Assembly: GCA_963669155.1 (NCBI GenBank)
Contig: OZ022576.1
Span: forward strand, 31,065,835 to 31,129,834
Reading direction: 5' to 3'
DNA: 64,000 bases
Source: Arbacia lixula
Taxonomy: Eukaryota; Echinodermata; Echinoidea; Arbacioida; Arbaciidae
Below, in pieces: positions 49,775 to 62,604 of the stretch (its first letter is position 1; each line of letters opens with the position of its first letter). A program made the translations under genes and the position numbers. The notes beneath the pieces were generated by a model. It did not search any database and was not told the origin of the DNA. It worked only from the letters and a program-made list of their open reading frames with translations.

Positions 49775-51895
49775 ATGTCCAATCGAGACTTCTCGATCAA
49801 AGTCGAGGAATCGCCGGCGGACCTCAGTGATTTCCGTGATCTGCCCGACTTTCGGGATTTTCGCAATGGGGATATCGGTAACGCGCGGAACAACGGCAAG
49901 GGCCTCAACGGGAACGTCTCTTCAGGCTTTGACCTGAATGGCGGAGTCTCGATGACCGAGGCGACCGACGTCACCCACGGGAGCGTAGGTTACGATAACG
50001 TCTACTTTGGGCGGGAAAAAGGCGGCGCCAAGGGGATCAATGTGAAAGGAGGCGGTGGAGGCAGCGGCGGTGGTGGTGGAGGCGGCGGAAACACTGGTGG
50101 TGTAAAATTCAGTGGAAGCGATGGCGGCGGTGGAGGAGGAGGGGGAGGTGGTGGCGGAGGCGGTGGTAGCGGGGGAAATGGTAGTCGTCCACCCAGCAAC
50201 AACAGTGCCCCCGGTGGTCGCCCAAACAGCGAAGGGGATGGTCGTCCCCAACCCTTGAGTCCAGGCAATCTAAGGGTTAACATCGATCGACCGGTTTACA
50301 CCGTCACCGACTTCAACTCCAAGCATATCCCCAGTGAAGACACCACCACAACCAGGCAGAAAATACAAAAGAAATTCAAACAATTCAAGTAAGTTAGTTA
50401 GTGAAACATCACTGAATAGTGGTTCTTGATATGCAAAACAGACAAATAGACTGAGTACTCGTCTATATAACCATAACATCAAAGCACCTTCTTTTGGAGT
50501 GCATATCAAAACAACGCTTAATAAGGACAAGCGTTTTACAATACCCATTGTCGAATAAGTTACAGATTTTAGTTATTATTTGCCTTCCTTTCTTCAAACA
50601 ACAAATCACTCTTTATCACATTATTTCTGTATCTTCAACAACTCAAAGCTAGAACATAACAAAACACATATTTAGCATGATGTTCTTACTTTTTCATAAA
50701 TTTTTCATCTACAAGACGGTACATGTTTGAATTTAAGAGATTCTTCCTCAGTTACAGACAGTGAAAAGTTTCACAAAACACTCGCCTGTATTATGTTCCG
50801 AAAATATAGGCTATAATAGCATTGTGATGTAAGTTATCATTTTTATAAACACGATATACATTCTTGAAAAGTAAAAAAAAATGATAAGTGAAACTCGATG
50901 AGAGATGAGATCCAACTTGAGGTTCTTGAGAAATGAACACACTGTTCAATGATTCACTTGAGGTTTTCACGTCTTTAACAGACAACTGACAGACTGATGA
51001 AATATATTCTACTGAGTATCGCCATAAATAGATACAATGCACTCACTATTTTTGAGTGTTTAGACTTGTTTATATTGCGTCTTGATTTTCAGCCAATGTC
51101 AATGTCATACTTTGTTGATAGTAAGAAGTCACTGTGATTTCTTGACATGATAAAGCCAATCATTTGTAAGCCAAAAATTGAGCATGAGTAACACGTCTAC
51201 TACAAATCATTGATTATATCATCGACTTGCTAACAATTTGATTCTGTCATTTGCATTTAATTTCCCATCATTCAGTTAACGTTGATTAATTTATTCTATA
51301 TACCGGATACAGTGAATGAACTGTCACACATTTGAAATAGTAAACAATTTATATTCACATAATATGAATTGTTGTTGAGCTAGTCAACATGGTCAAAGAT
51401 AACGTCATGTTTACAGCTTGGATAATACGAAAAGACAGACTGGAGGTCTGAAATGGGGAAGCGAGGAATTAAGACTCGTCGTTGTTATACGCCTGTGTGT
51501 AACTCTTTTTATCGCCATGGTGCCTAAACTCATTAAACGAGGCGAAGTGATAATAAGCCTGAACGGAAGGAATAGTCGTGGTAATGACACGGCACCTGTA
51601 ATTATGGCCGAGTACTACATGTACCAGTACATGATTTCGAGACGATCCCTGAAATCAAACAAAAATGCGACCTGTGGTCACATAACAATGGTTTCTGTGC
51701 CTTATCTTTAATAATGATAAAATTTTGATTTTCCTGTTTGATTGTATCGTTTCTGCAGGTGTGGTGAGGTGGCTAAGTCCGGCATCCAGTCCGTCTTCCC
51801 AGTCGCAAAATGGATCCCAGCCTACAAGTTCCGAGAATACCTGTCCGCCGACTTCATCGCCGGCATCACCATGGGCATCGTGAACATCCCCCAAG
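49775..51895 (+). CDS. SLC26-family anion transporter, N-terminal part (first two coding exons)
   Basis: Exon 1 is 49775-50388 and exon 2 is 51759-51895, joined AA|G through GTAAGT and TTTCTGCAG; exon 2 ends in a GTAAGT donor. The ATG at 49775 is the first in frame. Residues 1-90 are polar. Residues 92-131 are two polyglycine tracts (the second has 15 Gly in a row) and 138-165 are Pro/Ser-rich. The SLC26 signature then starts: DRPVYTVTDFN (~171-181, the conserved RPVY motif), a basic linker, FPVAKWIPAYKFREYLSADF and GITMGIVNIPQG, entering membrane helix 1. This best resembles the SLC26A5/A6 (prestin/CFEX) branch, whose members exchange chloride, bicarbonate, oxalate or sulfate. The glycine-rich extension of ~170 residues is unusual. 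The transport core and STAS domain lie beyond this window. Confidence 0.85.
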
Positions 51896-52214
51896 GTAAG
51901 TGTCAAGGCATGGGTAGCGTCATATCCCATGGGAGGGCGGTTACGTGATAAAAGAGTTTATATGGACAGCGGTGTTACTGCTGAGGAGGGGGAGAAATTA
52001 AAATAATTTGATTTTAATTTTTGGCTACTGTTTCATGTTAAGCGAGCAGCGTACGTGCTCTGACCTTTTCCCCCAAACCCTCATTTGACTATTAGTCTGC
52101 CCTCCTGTTTTGCGTGAACATTAAAGGTAAATGGTTGCACTGACAGTGATTACGGGCCGAAATTATGGCAGACCTGCTCTGTCGCCCTCATGTGCTTATC
52201 ATGTTAAGGTGAAT

Positions 52215-52270
52215 AACATAAATCAAACAAGAATGTGACCCATGGTCATGGCAGAACGGCATTCCAAATG
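52215..52270 (+). repeat. Dispersed repeat family fragment
   Basis: AATCAAACAAGAATGTGACC then ATGGTCATGGCAGAAC: the best-preserved core of the family also seen at 545, 18190, 51640 and 54230. Confidence 0.6.
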
Positions 52271-52620
52271 TTATGGTTCATGCCGTCTTTACCACTACTA
52301 TCCGTTACCTTTGAACACTATCGATGATGTCATTTGAAGAATTGGGAAGGGGTGGGTCAGAGAGTGGGAGGAAAGGAATGGAGATGAAACATTATGAAGT
52401 GTGAACATAATGGTGTGAAGGTTAGACGGGAAATTAGTGGTGATGGGAGGGGAAGGCAAGTTATCTTGCCGATCAAACTTGGACTCCGTTTGTATACCCT
52501 ATACGTAAACAAAATGGTGCTAAATGAGGCTGAGAGTGCATATTGTCATGATCGTGCAATAAACACAACGTTGACTGGAATGAAATCTTTAAAGGAAAAG
52601 AGCACGAAATAGCGGAGAAT

Positions 52621-52622
52621 TG

Positions 52623-52670
<48 letters not shown>

Positions 52671-52682
52671 AGGGGGGGGGGG
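52621..52682 (+). repeat. (GA)n and poly-G microsatellite
   Basis: GAGAGA tract followed by a run of about 11 G and GTGTAAAGAGAGAGCGCG. Confidence 0.9.
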
Positions 52683-53509
52683 TGTAAAGAGAGAGCGCGG
52701 GAGAAAGGGGATGTAGTGATAAAGGTGACAACTAGGAGGGGAGAACAACTGAATGATCACGACTTTAAATATGAATATATATATATTTAAAAAAATCTCG
52801 ACTTTAATGTTGCATACCCATTAGGTTGAATCAGTTTTGTAATGTTATGACTAATATTTAAATACCGCTTTTACACTACATCATGAAATATATGGCGAGG
52901 TGTTCCGTCACGTATACCCAACTCCTGAGGAACATTCATGATGCAAACTACTGATACAAACCAATTTAGTCTTTCGGCCTTGCCTACTTCCTGTAAAATA
53001 AAATTCCTGCCTTACATCTCGAAAGAAACTTCACTGACTTTTTGCAGCGCCAACGTAAGTTCAGTGGCGAGACACACGATGCAGAGATCTTATTCGACAA
53101 CGTGTGAAAAGTTTAAGTCGCTTAATATGTTTCACCTTCGAATTGGTATGAATAAGATTACGATGAGGAGCGGGATATAGACTCAAAGCTTCTGTTCATC
53201 CGCTGAGTAGGATGAGGGGGACAGGGGCAACCATTTTCGATAATATTTGTGAAACATTAACTATCACCCTGGTTATTCCAGGGTAACATTTACAGAGCTT
53301 TCTGTGTTATTCCATCATGATCAGGCGATGTGATGACTACATGGTACGCAACTACAACATTCAGACGAATGTAATCTGGGATGGATTACAAGACAGAAGT
53401 AGAATATGCTACATACTTCTTTGACTTTGATACAATCATTATCAATGATTTTGTCTACAGAAACGTCGCATTTTCACGACAGAAATCTATCTTTCTAAGT
53501 ACGATTTAG

Positions 53510-53710
53510 CTTGAGCTTGTCTGAATGGCTTTTGGATCTGAGAGTTGTTGGTGTTCTTTAATCATAAGATTGAAAAGGGGCCCTACGTGACAATTTCAAC
53601 GCAACTCTGATAAAAGACTCTCCGAAGATGCCTTGTAATTAACCATGATAATGGACACACTCAGGATGAGACTCCTCGCGGCGTTCTTCTTGCCAAATAA
53701 GGTAATGGTT
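53510..53710 (+). repeat. Duplicated block, copy 1
   Basis: GAAAAGGGGCCCTACGTGAC, GAAGATGCCTTGTAATTAAC and CATGATAATGGACACACTCA recur at 55470-55650 as AAAAAGGGGACCTAAGGGAC, GAAGATGCCACAATTAGC and CATGATAATGAAAAGGACAG, in the same orientation about 1.9 kb apart. Confidence 0.65.
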
Positions 53711-54229
53711 ATCACCTAAGTAAAGAGGTTCAACATTATTGTACAATCATCTATAAATGCAACAAGAAGATGACTCATACTTTTGGCAGTCTTCGGGCAG
53801 GAAATTCACTTTGACAGAAGCGTATAAATTTGTCTTACAACCGCAACGCAGAAGAGGAGACTGGCATGTTTTTACATAAGCCTAACGACTAAATTAGAAA
53901 CATGGATTGCCAAGTTTGATAATCTTGGGGATAGTGGTAGGGGAGGAGGAGGGAGGTGGAAGAGGGGGGGGGGGGAGGGGTGTAGGGGTGCTAGAGGAGA
54001 GGGTGAAATAGGAGGTCGGTCTCCGGCGGTTGTTCCCCGCGAGGACGTGACTCAACCCGCCGTGAGGAGGGCCGGAGATACGGGGCAGGATTAGGAGGAC
54101 AAGGTGTAGAGGCTGGAATGATGGTGCACTATTAATTAGGCTCACAGCACCTTGTAAAGGAGGACCTTTCCCATTGTTCGACACTTTTGAAGGGTGAGAG
54201 GGTGGAAGTGGTCAAGAATTAAGGGTCCT

Positions 54230-54400
54230 AAATCATGGTAGAACCGTTCTGCTGTCATCACGGGTCCAGATCTCGATTGATTTCAACGATTTAATAGTTT
54301 TTGAGAGGATCCGTTCCTCTTCTTGATCCCGTATTATCGTTAATCAAATGAGAATGGGACCTGGGGTCACGGCGCAACTTTCTATTATTTGCTTACGGTT
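54230..54400 (+). repeat. Dispersed repeat family copy
   Basis: GAACCGTTCTGCTGTCATCA, TTGATTTCAACGATTT, GAGAGGATCCGTTCCTCTTC and AATCAAATGAGAATGGGACC parallel the 545-660 and 18190-18345 copies. Confidence 0.55.
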
Positions 54401-54580
54401 CTTGTAATCTCTATCCCAAACGTTTAACCATTCACCTGTCGTGGTCAGTAGTCACTTGACAGTGGACAATGGGTGATTTATGGCTTTTTAACATCGGGTC
54501 AGCATGTCGCTAGCACCTTTCCGTCTGCCCTGGCCGAGTTTTCCGAAACAGTGTCAAGGTTGACAAACAATGTTATGACC

Positions 54581-54615
54581 AGAGAGAGAGAGAGAGAGAG
54601 AGAGCTAGAGAGAGC
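54581..54615 (+). repeat. (GA)n microsatellite
   Basis: Short GAGAGA run with a GAGCTAGAGAGAGC tail. Confidence 0.9.
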
Positions 54616-55469
54616 TACATAGGGGAGCACAGATATCTTCTGGATACATCCTCCGCCCAACAGTCATGGCAGTTGCACACGTACGGGATGGGTGACTGTC
54701 TGGGGCCCGAGCTCACTCGCATCAACTTCCGATGCGTCTTGATTCGCAAGGGCAAAGTTGATTAATGCTATTAAATCATCATCAGAGAGTCAACTTTTCT
54801 CATTTTTATGAGCTCGACAATACTACATGATGCACACCAGGAAGTCTACTCATAGGATACGATGCTTCTTCATTTGTTGGAAGCCTGCCTGCTACGTCCC
54901 ATGTGGACAAGATGAGCATACATACCCATGCCTGATACCCTCGAAATAAGCAATTTTATTGACAAGAATGCATATCCCTCTATTTATAGTTATATTGAGC
55001 TCAGCTGCACTCTTAAAGGGTTTTATTACCGCCTAACTCATGGGTCTCAGCCAAGAATTCTTACTGTGGTTAATAACTATAACCCAGTCCCATTACGAAG
55101 TCCACCCTGCAGGCCAGTGGAATTCTACAATGGATACTTCCTATGATGCGGATAATGTCACGCCCTACACACTTCTCAAGACTGGTTAAAACACACGTAC
55201 TTGACACGTGCTTGTCTATAACAGCTGTTGAGTCGTACAGTCACGTTGTAGGTTCCATCCGGGGCCTCGCCGAACAACGTACCCGGAAAGGCCGTTTTTT
55301 GTATCATCAACCACTCTTCATCATGACAAGGCATAATGACGCTGCCATAATTCAAACTAATTAATTACTAAACGAGGCTGGACACTTTGGACCAATCAAG
55401 AATGCAGACGTGCGAGACATCCTGTTTCATGAATTCCTTCTGCGCTACGCAGGCTTACATAACTTGGGC

Positions 55470-55650
55470 TTGTCTGGAATCTGAGAGATGACGCTCCTCA
55501 TTAACATGATTAAGACTTTATTTTAAAAAGGGGACCTAAGGGACAATTTCGGAAGATGCCACAATTAGCCATGATAATGAAAAGGACAGAGGCGTCTCCT
55601 TGTCTTATTTGTAGCCAAGAAGGTTATGACGATCACCTCATAGATTGCCC
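55470..55650 (+). repeat. Duplicated block, copy 2
   Basis: Partner of 53510-53710, including the shared preceding word GCTTGTCTG and GATCTGAGAG/AATCTGAGAG. It ends about 90 bp before the MITE at 55738. Confidence 0.65.
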
Positions 55651-55737
55651 CTCGACGAGATTTGTGTGTACCATGGGCGAAAAAAATGCGCCCGTGCTTC
55701 TTAAATGGTTAAACTTATCACGATAATGTATACAGAA

Positions 55738-55919
55738 GACCTGGGGGTGTTTCACCAAGCTGTTCCTAAGTTACGAGCGACGACTGGTGATCCCTTCTTG
55801 TGCTAAATGCGATACCACACTTTGTTAATTGAGAATCTGATTTAGCACAAGAAGGGATCACCAGTCGTTCGTAAAGTCGTTCGTAACTTACGAACAGCTT
55901 GGTGAAGCACCCACAGGTC
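55738..55919. mobile_element. MITE with ~75-bp inverted arms
   Basis: The left arm runs GACCTGGGGGTGTTTCACCA, AGCTGTTC, TAAGTTACGAGCGAC, GACTGGTGATCCCTTCTTGT and GCTAAAT. The right arm is its inverted counterpart with an extra GTCGTTCGTAAA-type repeat. The ~20-bp centre does not pair. No ORF: a non-autonomous DNA element. Confidence 0.85.
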
Positions 55920-57042
55920 ACTAGTCAATATAACACTTCCACAGTAGGTTGTAGTAGCTAGGACATCGACATAGTTTAACAATGCACACACACCGCGAGG
56001 AGACGTCCACGTATTGATCAGCACATACAGGTACATAGTAATTAGCAGCAGGATGTGCGCTGATTTAGACCATCTTCTCAGCTTCTCGCAAGCCTCTCCG
56101 CAGGGGTACGTACCTGTAGGATCAAACTCAACAGGCATTATTCACAGTGGGCGAGAGCCCTAGATGAGAGTGAGATAGAGAAAGAGAAAGAGCGACTTGA
56201 GAGAGAAGATCAGGGGACCTGTCTACAATCATAAAAGCGAAAATAAGCTGACGAAACTATCTTGATTGCCAAACTCTGTGAATCATTTTTCTTAGATTTC
56301 CAAGTGGGCGAGGATCTCTCCGAACATCAACATACAGAAATAACCTTCGAGTTAAAGTCATTAAACACATGTTTATAAAATTAATCCCCAAATGGTGCCA
56401 TTCGTTCTAGATTTAAATTGTCCTAAGACACTACACGGACAAACGAAACCTCTTCTAATAACATGAAGAAAGTATTGCACAAGCGGATAATGCAATTATG
56501 AAGTGGACATGCAGTTCAGCACTACTGTCATGACTGTTGAACTGTAACACGCTTTTTCTTAATCCCGCCTTTAAACATGCGTCAACATGTGCCATGCTGC
56601 CGAGGGAACATGTATTTATCGCATAAAGAAAGAAAGAGAAACAACCTGGCAAACTTCCCGATGTGTGACAGGGATTGTATTTCATCTTCTTCAAAAAGTT
56701 ATAGTGTTAGGTTCTGGTTTACAGGCACAAACCATTGTCCGTCCGTCCGTCAGTCTACATCAACTGGCCTAAAATACAGAGACTAGATATAATATGTTTG
56801 TGCATGTCTCCCGACAACGAACACGGCCATCCAGTCAGACTGTAGCCTAAAATCTGGACACATATTATGAGACAGAGTTGCAATAGAGTCTGTTTCTTGA
56901 GACTAGTAAGGTTCTATTTTAAGTGACGGTGTGTCACACCTCCTATCATCCGCACAGCCTTTGGTTGTCTTACAACTTGCAGTCTTTCACGGTTCCCCTA
57001 CAGGACGTCTTGGGGCCAGTTGCGGTATAGGGGGCAAACTTG

Positions 57043-57061
57043 AGTGAGAGATAGAGAGAGC

Positions 57062-57104
<43 letters not shown>

Positions 57105-57122
57105 GGGCACAGAGAGAGAGAG
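57043..57122 (+). repeat. (GA)n microsatellite
   Basis: GAGAGA tract with GAGCGAGAGAAAG and GATAGGGGCACA interruptions. Confidence 0.9.
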
Positions 57123-59715
57123 AATCTCGGAGTGTGAGAGAGAATGGGAAAAATTGAAGAAAAACAGTGAGTGGGAAAGAGGAGGGCGCGCAGGAGTCAC
57201 GTGAAAGAGAAAAATCAATTATAAAAAATTACCGTATTCCTGAGACCCTGGTATCTAAAAATGCAGAAATGAAATCGCAGATGTTATCAATTTATTGGAC
57301 ACATGTGGGCTCATATCACGAACCTGGCAGTAGAAGGGGGATACACATCACAAGGACGGTGCTCAATGGCGAGGTACTGCGATGAGGCCAACCTAACGAG
57401 GGATACCCCTTTTTCAGTTTAAAGTCATCAACGAAAACAAGGGATATAGTCCTTTAGAGACGGATGTATGTTATTAAATAGCCAAATACACGTATTAGCC
57501 CTCAATCTAGACTTACCTATTAGCTAGTTCATCAATCAAAGTGATCGATGAACTCACCATCTTTTGTCATTTTAAACACAGGGATCACAATAGGAAGGGG
57601 GGAAGAAGACACGACTGTGTTGAACCTATCATGTTCAGTTAAAGTTAAATGTTACTCATGCAGTGATTCAGCTCTCGAAGGTCGAATACATCAATAATTA
57701 TATGGTGTGCAGTCACTTTGTGGGTAAAAGTGCAGGGAGTGGAATTTATAACAGAGGGGGCTATATGCAACACATGCGACCCACAAAGACATGCCCTTGA
57801 TGGGTACTTAGTCATGCGTATAAAAAGCGTGGTTTCTAACGGATGGACCAGTGTGTTGATATCTAACGGAGATAGCGCACTCCATATAATGCGATAGGTT
57901 TAAGTTGTTCGTTACGACCGCGAAGAATAAACGTCTAGTATCGTAGCCTATAGCTTGGTTGGGTTGTTTTTACGGGTGTGCCGGGTTCGTTTGGATTTGT
58001 GTACAATGGAGATTACAATCCGTTCTATTAGGGATGTGTTATGGAAGGATACGAAGCAACTTTCTTTTTTTGAACCCATGCGTCGCATCGCCGAATGTGC
58101 TTTTCAACAGGGAACAAAAAGGAATTACAGATATTTCTTTCCAAGTTGAGAGCAATTAAATGTCCTTGCTGCGCATGGGACATGAAAGAGTTGTAGTGAT
58201 TGTGGAATGCTTTGGGAATTCATTAGCACGCTTTAGTATCCATACAGATGTTTGAATATATTATGCTCTAGTTGTTTCTCCTTCCGAATACATCCCTGGT
58301 TCAATGGAGAAAAAATGTATCGAATTTCAGTACGGGGTGTTTTACTGTTGTAACGAGATAAATTGTTGTTGATGACGGTCAGTTCCCCAAGAAATTTCTG
58401 AAGAAATGAATAACAGATCAACAATTCAAACACCCTATCGTTCATCGTATTGAGGACTACCGGTTCGACTAACGTTGCATCTCCTTTCTTGTACGGTAGT
58501 AATTAATTATGAGAGACAGTACCGATGATCTGTTATCAGGCTACCCAAAGCTAATTTTAAAACGTGCAGACGTTAAAGACGTCTTATTGTGGTTGGAAAC
58601 ACTTCCCTGTGGATATCTATTTGCAGCGTCTGCTTAGAATAAATGCATATAAGGATATTTTTTCACAAACCCAAGTGGGACAAGAAAATACATACCTTTA
58701 ACAAAATTACAAAATCCCCCGGGCCGATGAAGTACGAGTTTTTCATTTGTCTTTATCTGATATACCTTGTGTCGTTATACTAAGATTTAAGCTATATCTT
58801 GTCTGTATGGATAGGGCTGCCATTGATCCTTTTTGAGCCAGACACAGTTCCACTCTATGGGATACGTGTATTAAGCAGTTAAGGCTGAAATATTTCACAA
58901 GTGGCACGATAAGGGTTAGGCATCCCACATCTACTGAAGTAAAAGCAAACGCTCAAATGTACGGTAGTATAGTACCGGGTGGGATTGCACCTTTTAAACG
59001 ACCAAACGATGTACACGTGCTGTTTCTAGGTGACAATGTTGGGCAACACAGGCGCGGGCATAAATAATATACTCGAGCATATCGTGATATCCCACACAGA
59101 GTTACTGACGTAACATTGTTCTTTCGCTTCTCCCCCGTCTCGCCCCGGGGGGAGATTACATTTCCCCTCCACACGACGTCAAATCAAGTTCATCGGCAGT
59201 CACTTCTGGTGGCGGTTTAAATTTAGATCATAAAAGTGTGGCTACTTGAGCCTTAAAAATAGAAACCCACTCACGTGAGGATCCCCCGCCTCCATAGGCC
59301 TACCTCTCACAGCACGAGACCCTTGACCGAGAAAATATGGGGTGGCAGTTTGGGGGTCAAAGATGAGTAAAATCACGGTCATAGCCGCGATTATCCGCTC
59401 TAATCCAATATCCTGGCGGTTTGTTCTCGAGCTACCAATAGGGAAAAGTCTCATGACTTTACCTGGGCCGTGCGCGCCAACTTCCGGCCGGACGCACACA
59501 CACACACACCGGCGCACGCACCCTACCTGACTACTATATTTGTATTACTACCACTGACCACTGGCATGCCCCATGAATTCCGCTTGCTTCTCAATTTGGC
59601 TCGATAAATTCAGTTTTATAAATATAATTTTGTTTTGTTTTATTCTACTTAGATACCGCGTAATAATACCCACATGACGTCCACTGGTTTCCAATGGGAA
59701 CGGCTGATAACATGG

Positions 59716-59761
<46 letters not shown>
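59716..59761 (+). repeat. (GA)n microsatellite
   Basis: About 21 uninterrupted GA units. Confidence 0.95.
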
Positions 59762-59764
<3 letters not shown>

Positions 59765-61434
59765 TGGAGGGAGAAAACATATTTGAAAGGTCGTTTTTCT
59801 GGCCAAGTCAGTAAAATTGTATATCATGGGCATTGCGGTTTTTGGTTGGCCCTAATACAAAACAAATGGCCGATCGGAAAGTGACTTTTCCCCCGACTTC
59901 CTGTGAAGTTTATAAGATTCGATGTAGTCTAGACTCAATGCTTCACAAAGGAAACAATGTTCAGAACAACGGCAATAGCCTCTGTGCCAAACATGCTATG
60001 CATTCACACTGAACATGCTAAATGTAACGGTTGTTGAGAGAATATGAATTTTAGTTACATATAAAGAAATATAAAGAATATTGCATAGAATTCTTAATCA
60101 TTTGAATATTTCAAAATATAACTCAAGTTTCTGAATTATCATCGCAGGCAATATCAACGTTCTTAATATTACATTTAACATTAGGCATGTAAGGTCTACT
60201 AATATGTTAGAAAAACCCATCGGCATCTATATACATCTATTCATTAATCCTTTCTGTACCAGATAAAATACTGGCCAATGGGATTTGCGTGTACTGCATG
60301 CGAATAAACACATGGCACTAAAAAAACAGATTACACAAACACCAGTAGGTACGTGATTATTGTTACAAGCTATAGTGCAAAGCTGTAGTTATAAGCTACT
60401 GTGAATTATTTCCGCAGAAACTTACAATGGCATCGACAAGACATTAGTGAAGAATGTCCAAGAGCTTGCTATTAACAATTCCCTACGCGCAGACGCGCAT
60501 GATGTCAATTCCACTGTGATATATACCCCCATGGTTTACAAAGACTGGATATATTTACTGGACGTTGGGTAAAATGTTTTTTTAATTCGTCATAGGAGAT
60601 TTTAACCTCTAATTTTCATACAGATTCGTCTATCATCAAGATAATTTTCTCTACTGATAGTAAGCAATTGATCTGCCCTATATAATTCTGTCACAAAGTC
60701 ATAGCGTATCGACGGTCGGTCAGTCATCAATTATCAGGTCTATGATTTATAGGTTCTTTCAGGAACGGGGTTTTAGGTGAGGGCAAGAAAATAAGAAGGT
60801 ATGAGTAATTGGGACTTTCCTTCCTTGCGATGACCTCAAAATGTCGTCTACTTTATCGGTGAGATACAGTAGACAGTAGACATAATAAAATTATGATATG
60901 ATAATTTCTGGTACTCTTTGTTCGAAAGTTTTCTATGTAACAGTCTGAATATAGTTTCTTAATGATCTCCCTACCACATCGTGTTACATTCATCATCAAA
61001 ATAAAGACGTGTACCATAATATAGCATTAATTGCATCGTCTGCGTTTGACACTCACACTTCACACTCCACTGTTTTAATCCACTTCCCACCCCTCTCTCC
61101 TGCACGTATGTGTCATCAAGCTAAACCATAAGTCGCTCCGTACATGACATCACTCGACGACCTTGGCTAGCATCTCCTCCACCTTTACCAAGTTCAGACC
61201 CCCTCGAGGAACACTTAGACATTCTGTCATCTCAGATAATTATGCTCGACCTAGAACGGCTCAAGGGGAACACTTGTAATCTACTGCTCCAGTATTATCA
61301 TGAGTATAGTCGGGTAATAGTAGTTTGTACAGCGCTGTGTGGATTAAACTCGACGGAACCCCGCGAAAATCGTCTGGATAATCTGCCTAGAGTGTGCCTG
61401 GATGAATGACGAATGGGGTGAGGAGAGGGAGAGG

Positions 61435-61480
61435 GTGCGCGCGCGCGTGTGTGTGTGTGTGGGGTGGGGGGGGGGGGGGG
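61435..61480 (+). repeat. GC/GT/poly-G compound microsatellite
   Basis: GCGCGCGCGTGTGTGTGTG followed by GGGGTGGGG and a long G run. The alternating GC/GT part is Z-DNA-prone. Confidence 0.9.
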
Positions 61481-61769
61481 TGAGGAGGGAAAATAGAAAA
61501 GAGGGAGTGGAGGGTGAAATAGTGGAGAACCAGGGGGTGTTTAACATATAAAGGGGGGGGGGGTACACAGAAGGATAGGAACAGAGGATGAGAATGGGTA
61601 GAACAAATGGGATGTGAAACAAAGAAATGGGTAAGAAAATGGAAAACAGTAGCGATCATTTTAAAAGGAACTCATTCAATACACGAATACCAAGGAGGTA
61701 CAGAAAAGTCAAAGTAAGATTGAGACGGTGAGCTAAATAAGAACACGACATAGCAGGAATGATAGGAGG

Positions 61770-61830
61770 TAAAGAAGAAGAATAAAATGAAGAAGAAGAA
61801 GTAGTAGAAGAGCAGTAAAAGTAGAAGTAG

Positions 61831-61866
<36 letters not shown>

Positions 61867-62132
61867 CAGTAGTAGAAGTAGCAGTAGAAGTAGTAGTAGT
61901 AGAAGTAGAAGTGCCTGGAAGCACTCGTCATTCCGAAGGTTCGTTATTTCGAACGTTACGCGACAAATGCTCGGATTAACGAACCCCTTTTCGTTTTCGG
62001 ACTAACGAGCATCGAGGTATAGGCAATTTACGTGTTTCGGAATTACGAACCTTCGGAATAAACGAACCTTCGGAATATCGAACTGTAACCGAAGTGCCTG
62101 TGGTAATAGTAGTAGATGTAGTAGTAGTCATT
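61770..62132 (+). repeat. (TAG/AAG)n microsatellite split by an insertion
   Basis: AGAAG and (TAG)n units run to about 61910 and resume after 62100 (TAATAGTAGTAGATGTAGTA). The intervening 61918-62090 is a separate element. Confidence 0.8.
61918..62090 (+). mobile_element. Small CCGAAGGTTCGTT element with GAAGTGCCTG duplication
   Basis: Subterminal ATTCCGAAGGTTCGT near the left end and ACGAACCTTCGGAAT near the right end are inverted repeats. The word GAAGTGCCTG occurs immediately on both sides (61908-61917 and 62091-62100), consistent with a 10-bp target duplication inside the TAG microsatellite. Confidence 0.75.
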
Positions 62133-62604
62133 GGAGAAGCAGCGATGGTTCTTCATTCAAGAGAAGAAAATAACTTAGAGTAGTATAAATAAATCGAGAA
62201 TTAGATACAACCAAGATAAGAAAGGAAAACAAATGTAATGTTATAGAGTATTCAAAAGCAAATATAGACAAGGGATTAGATGGACTAATAAACAAATAAT
62301 GAAGATATGGGTGTAGGAAAGGGGATTATACTGAAGAGGCCCTTGTGAAATTATGCAAATCATTGTGCCCCGTGCCGTAAGCATGGTAATACAAACTTTG
62401 TGTCCCTCTTCCTTCTCGGCAAACTATCATAATCCGTTCATCTCGGTGGTGACGTCCTACTTGTCTTCAGACTATCAATATCTAATTCAAGCGACAATTC
62501 ATCCCCCCTAATCATCCCCCTTAAAGCGTCGACTCGATTGCGCCGACATTTAATTACTCTATGTCATGAGACCCGGGTTCAATATAACTTGACACCACTG
62601 ATTA

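Noticed and set aside
49922..50283. Minus-strand Pro-rich ORFs opposite the SLC26 exon
   Set aside because: Antisense shadows of the glycine-rich coding sequence.
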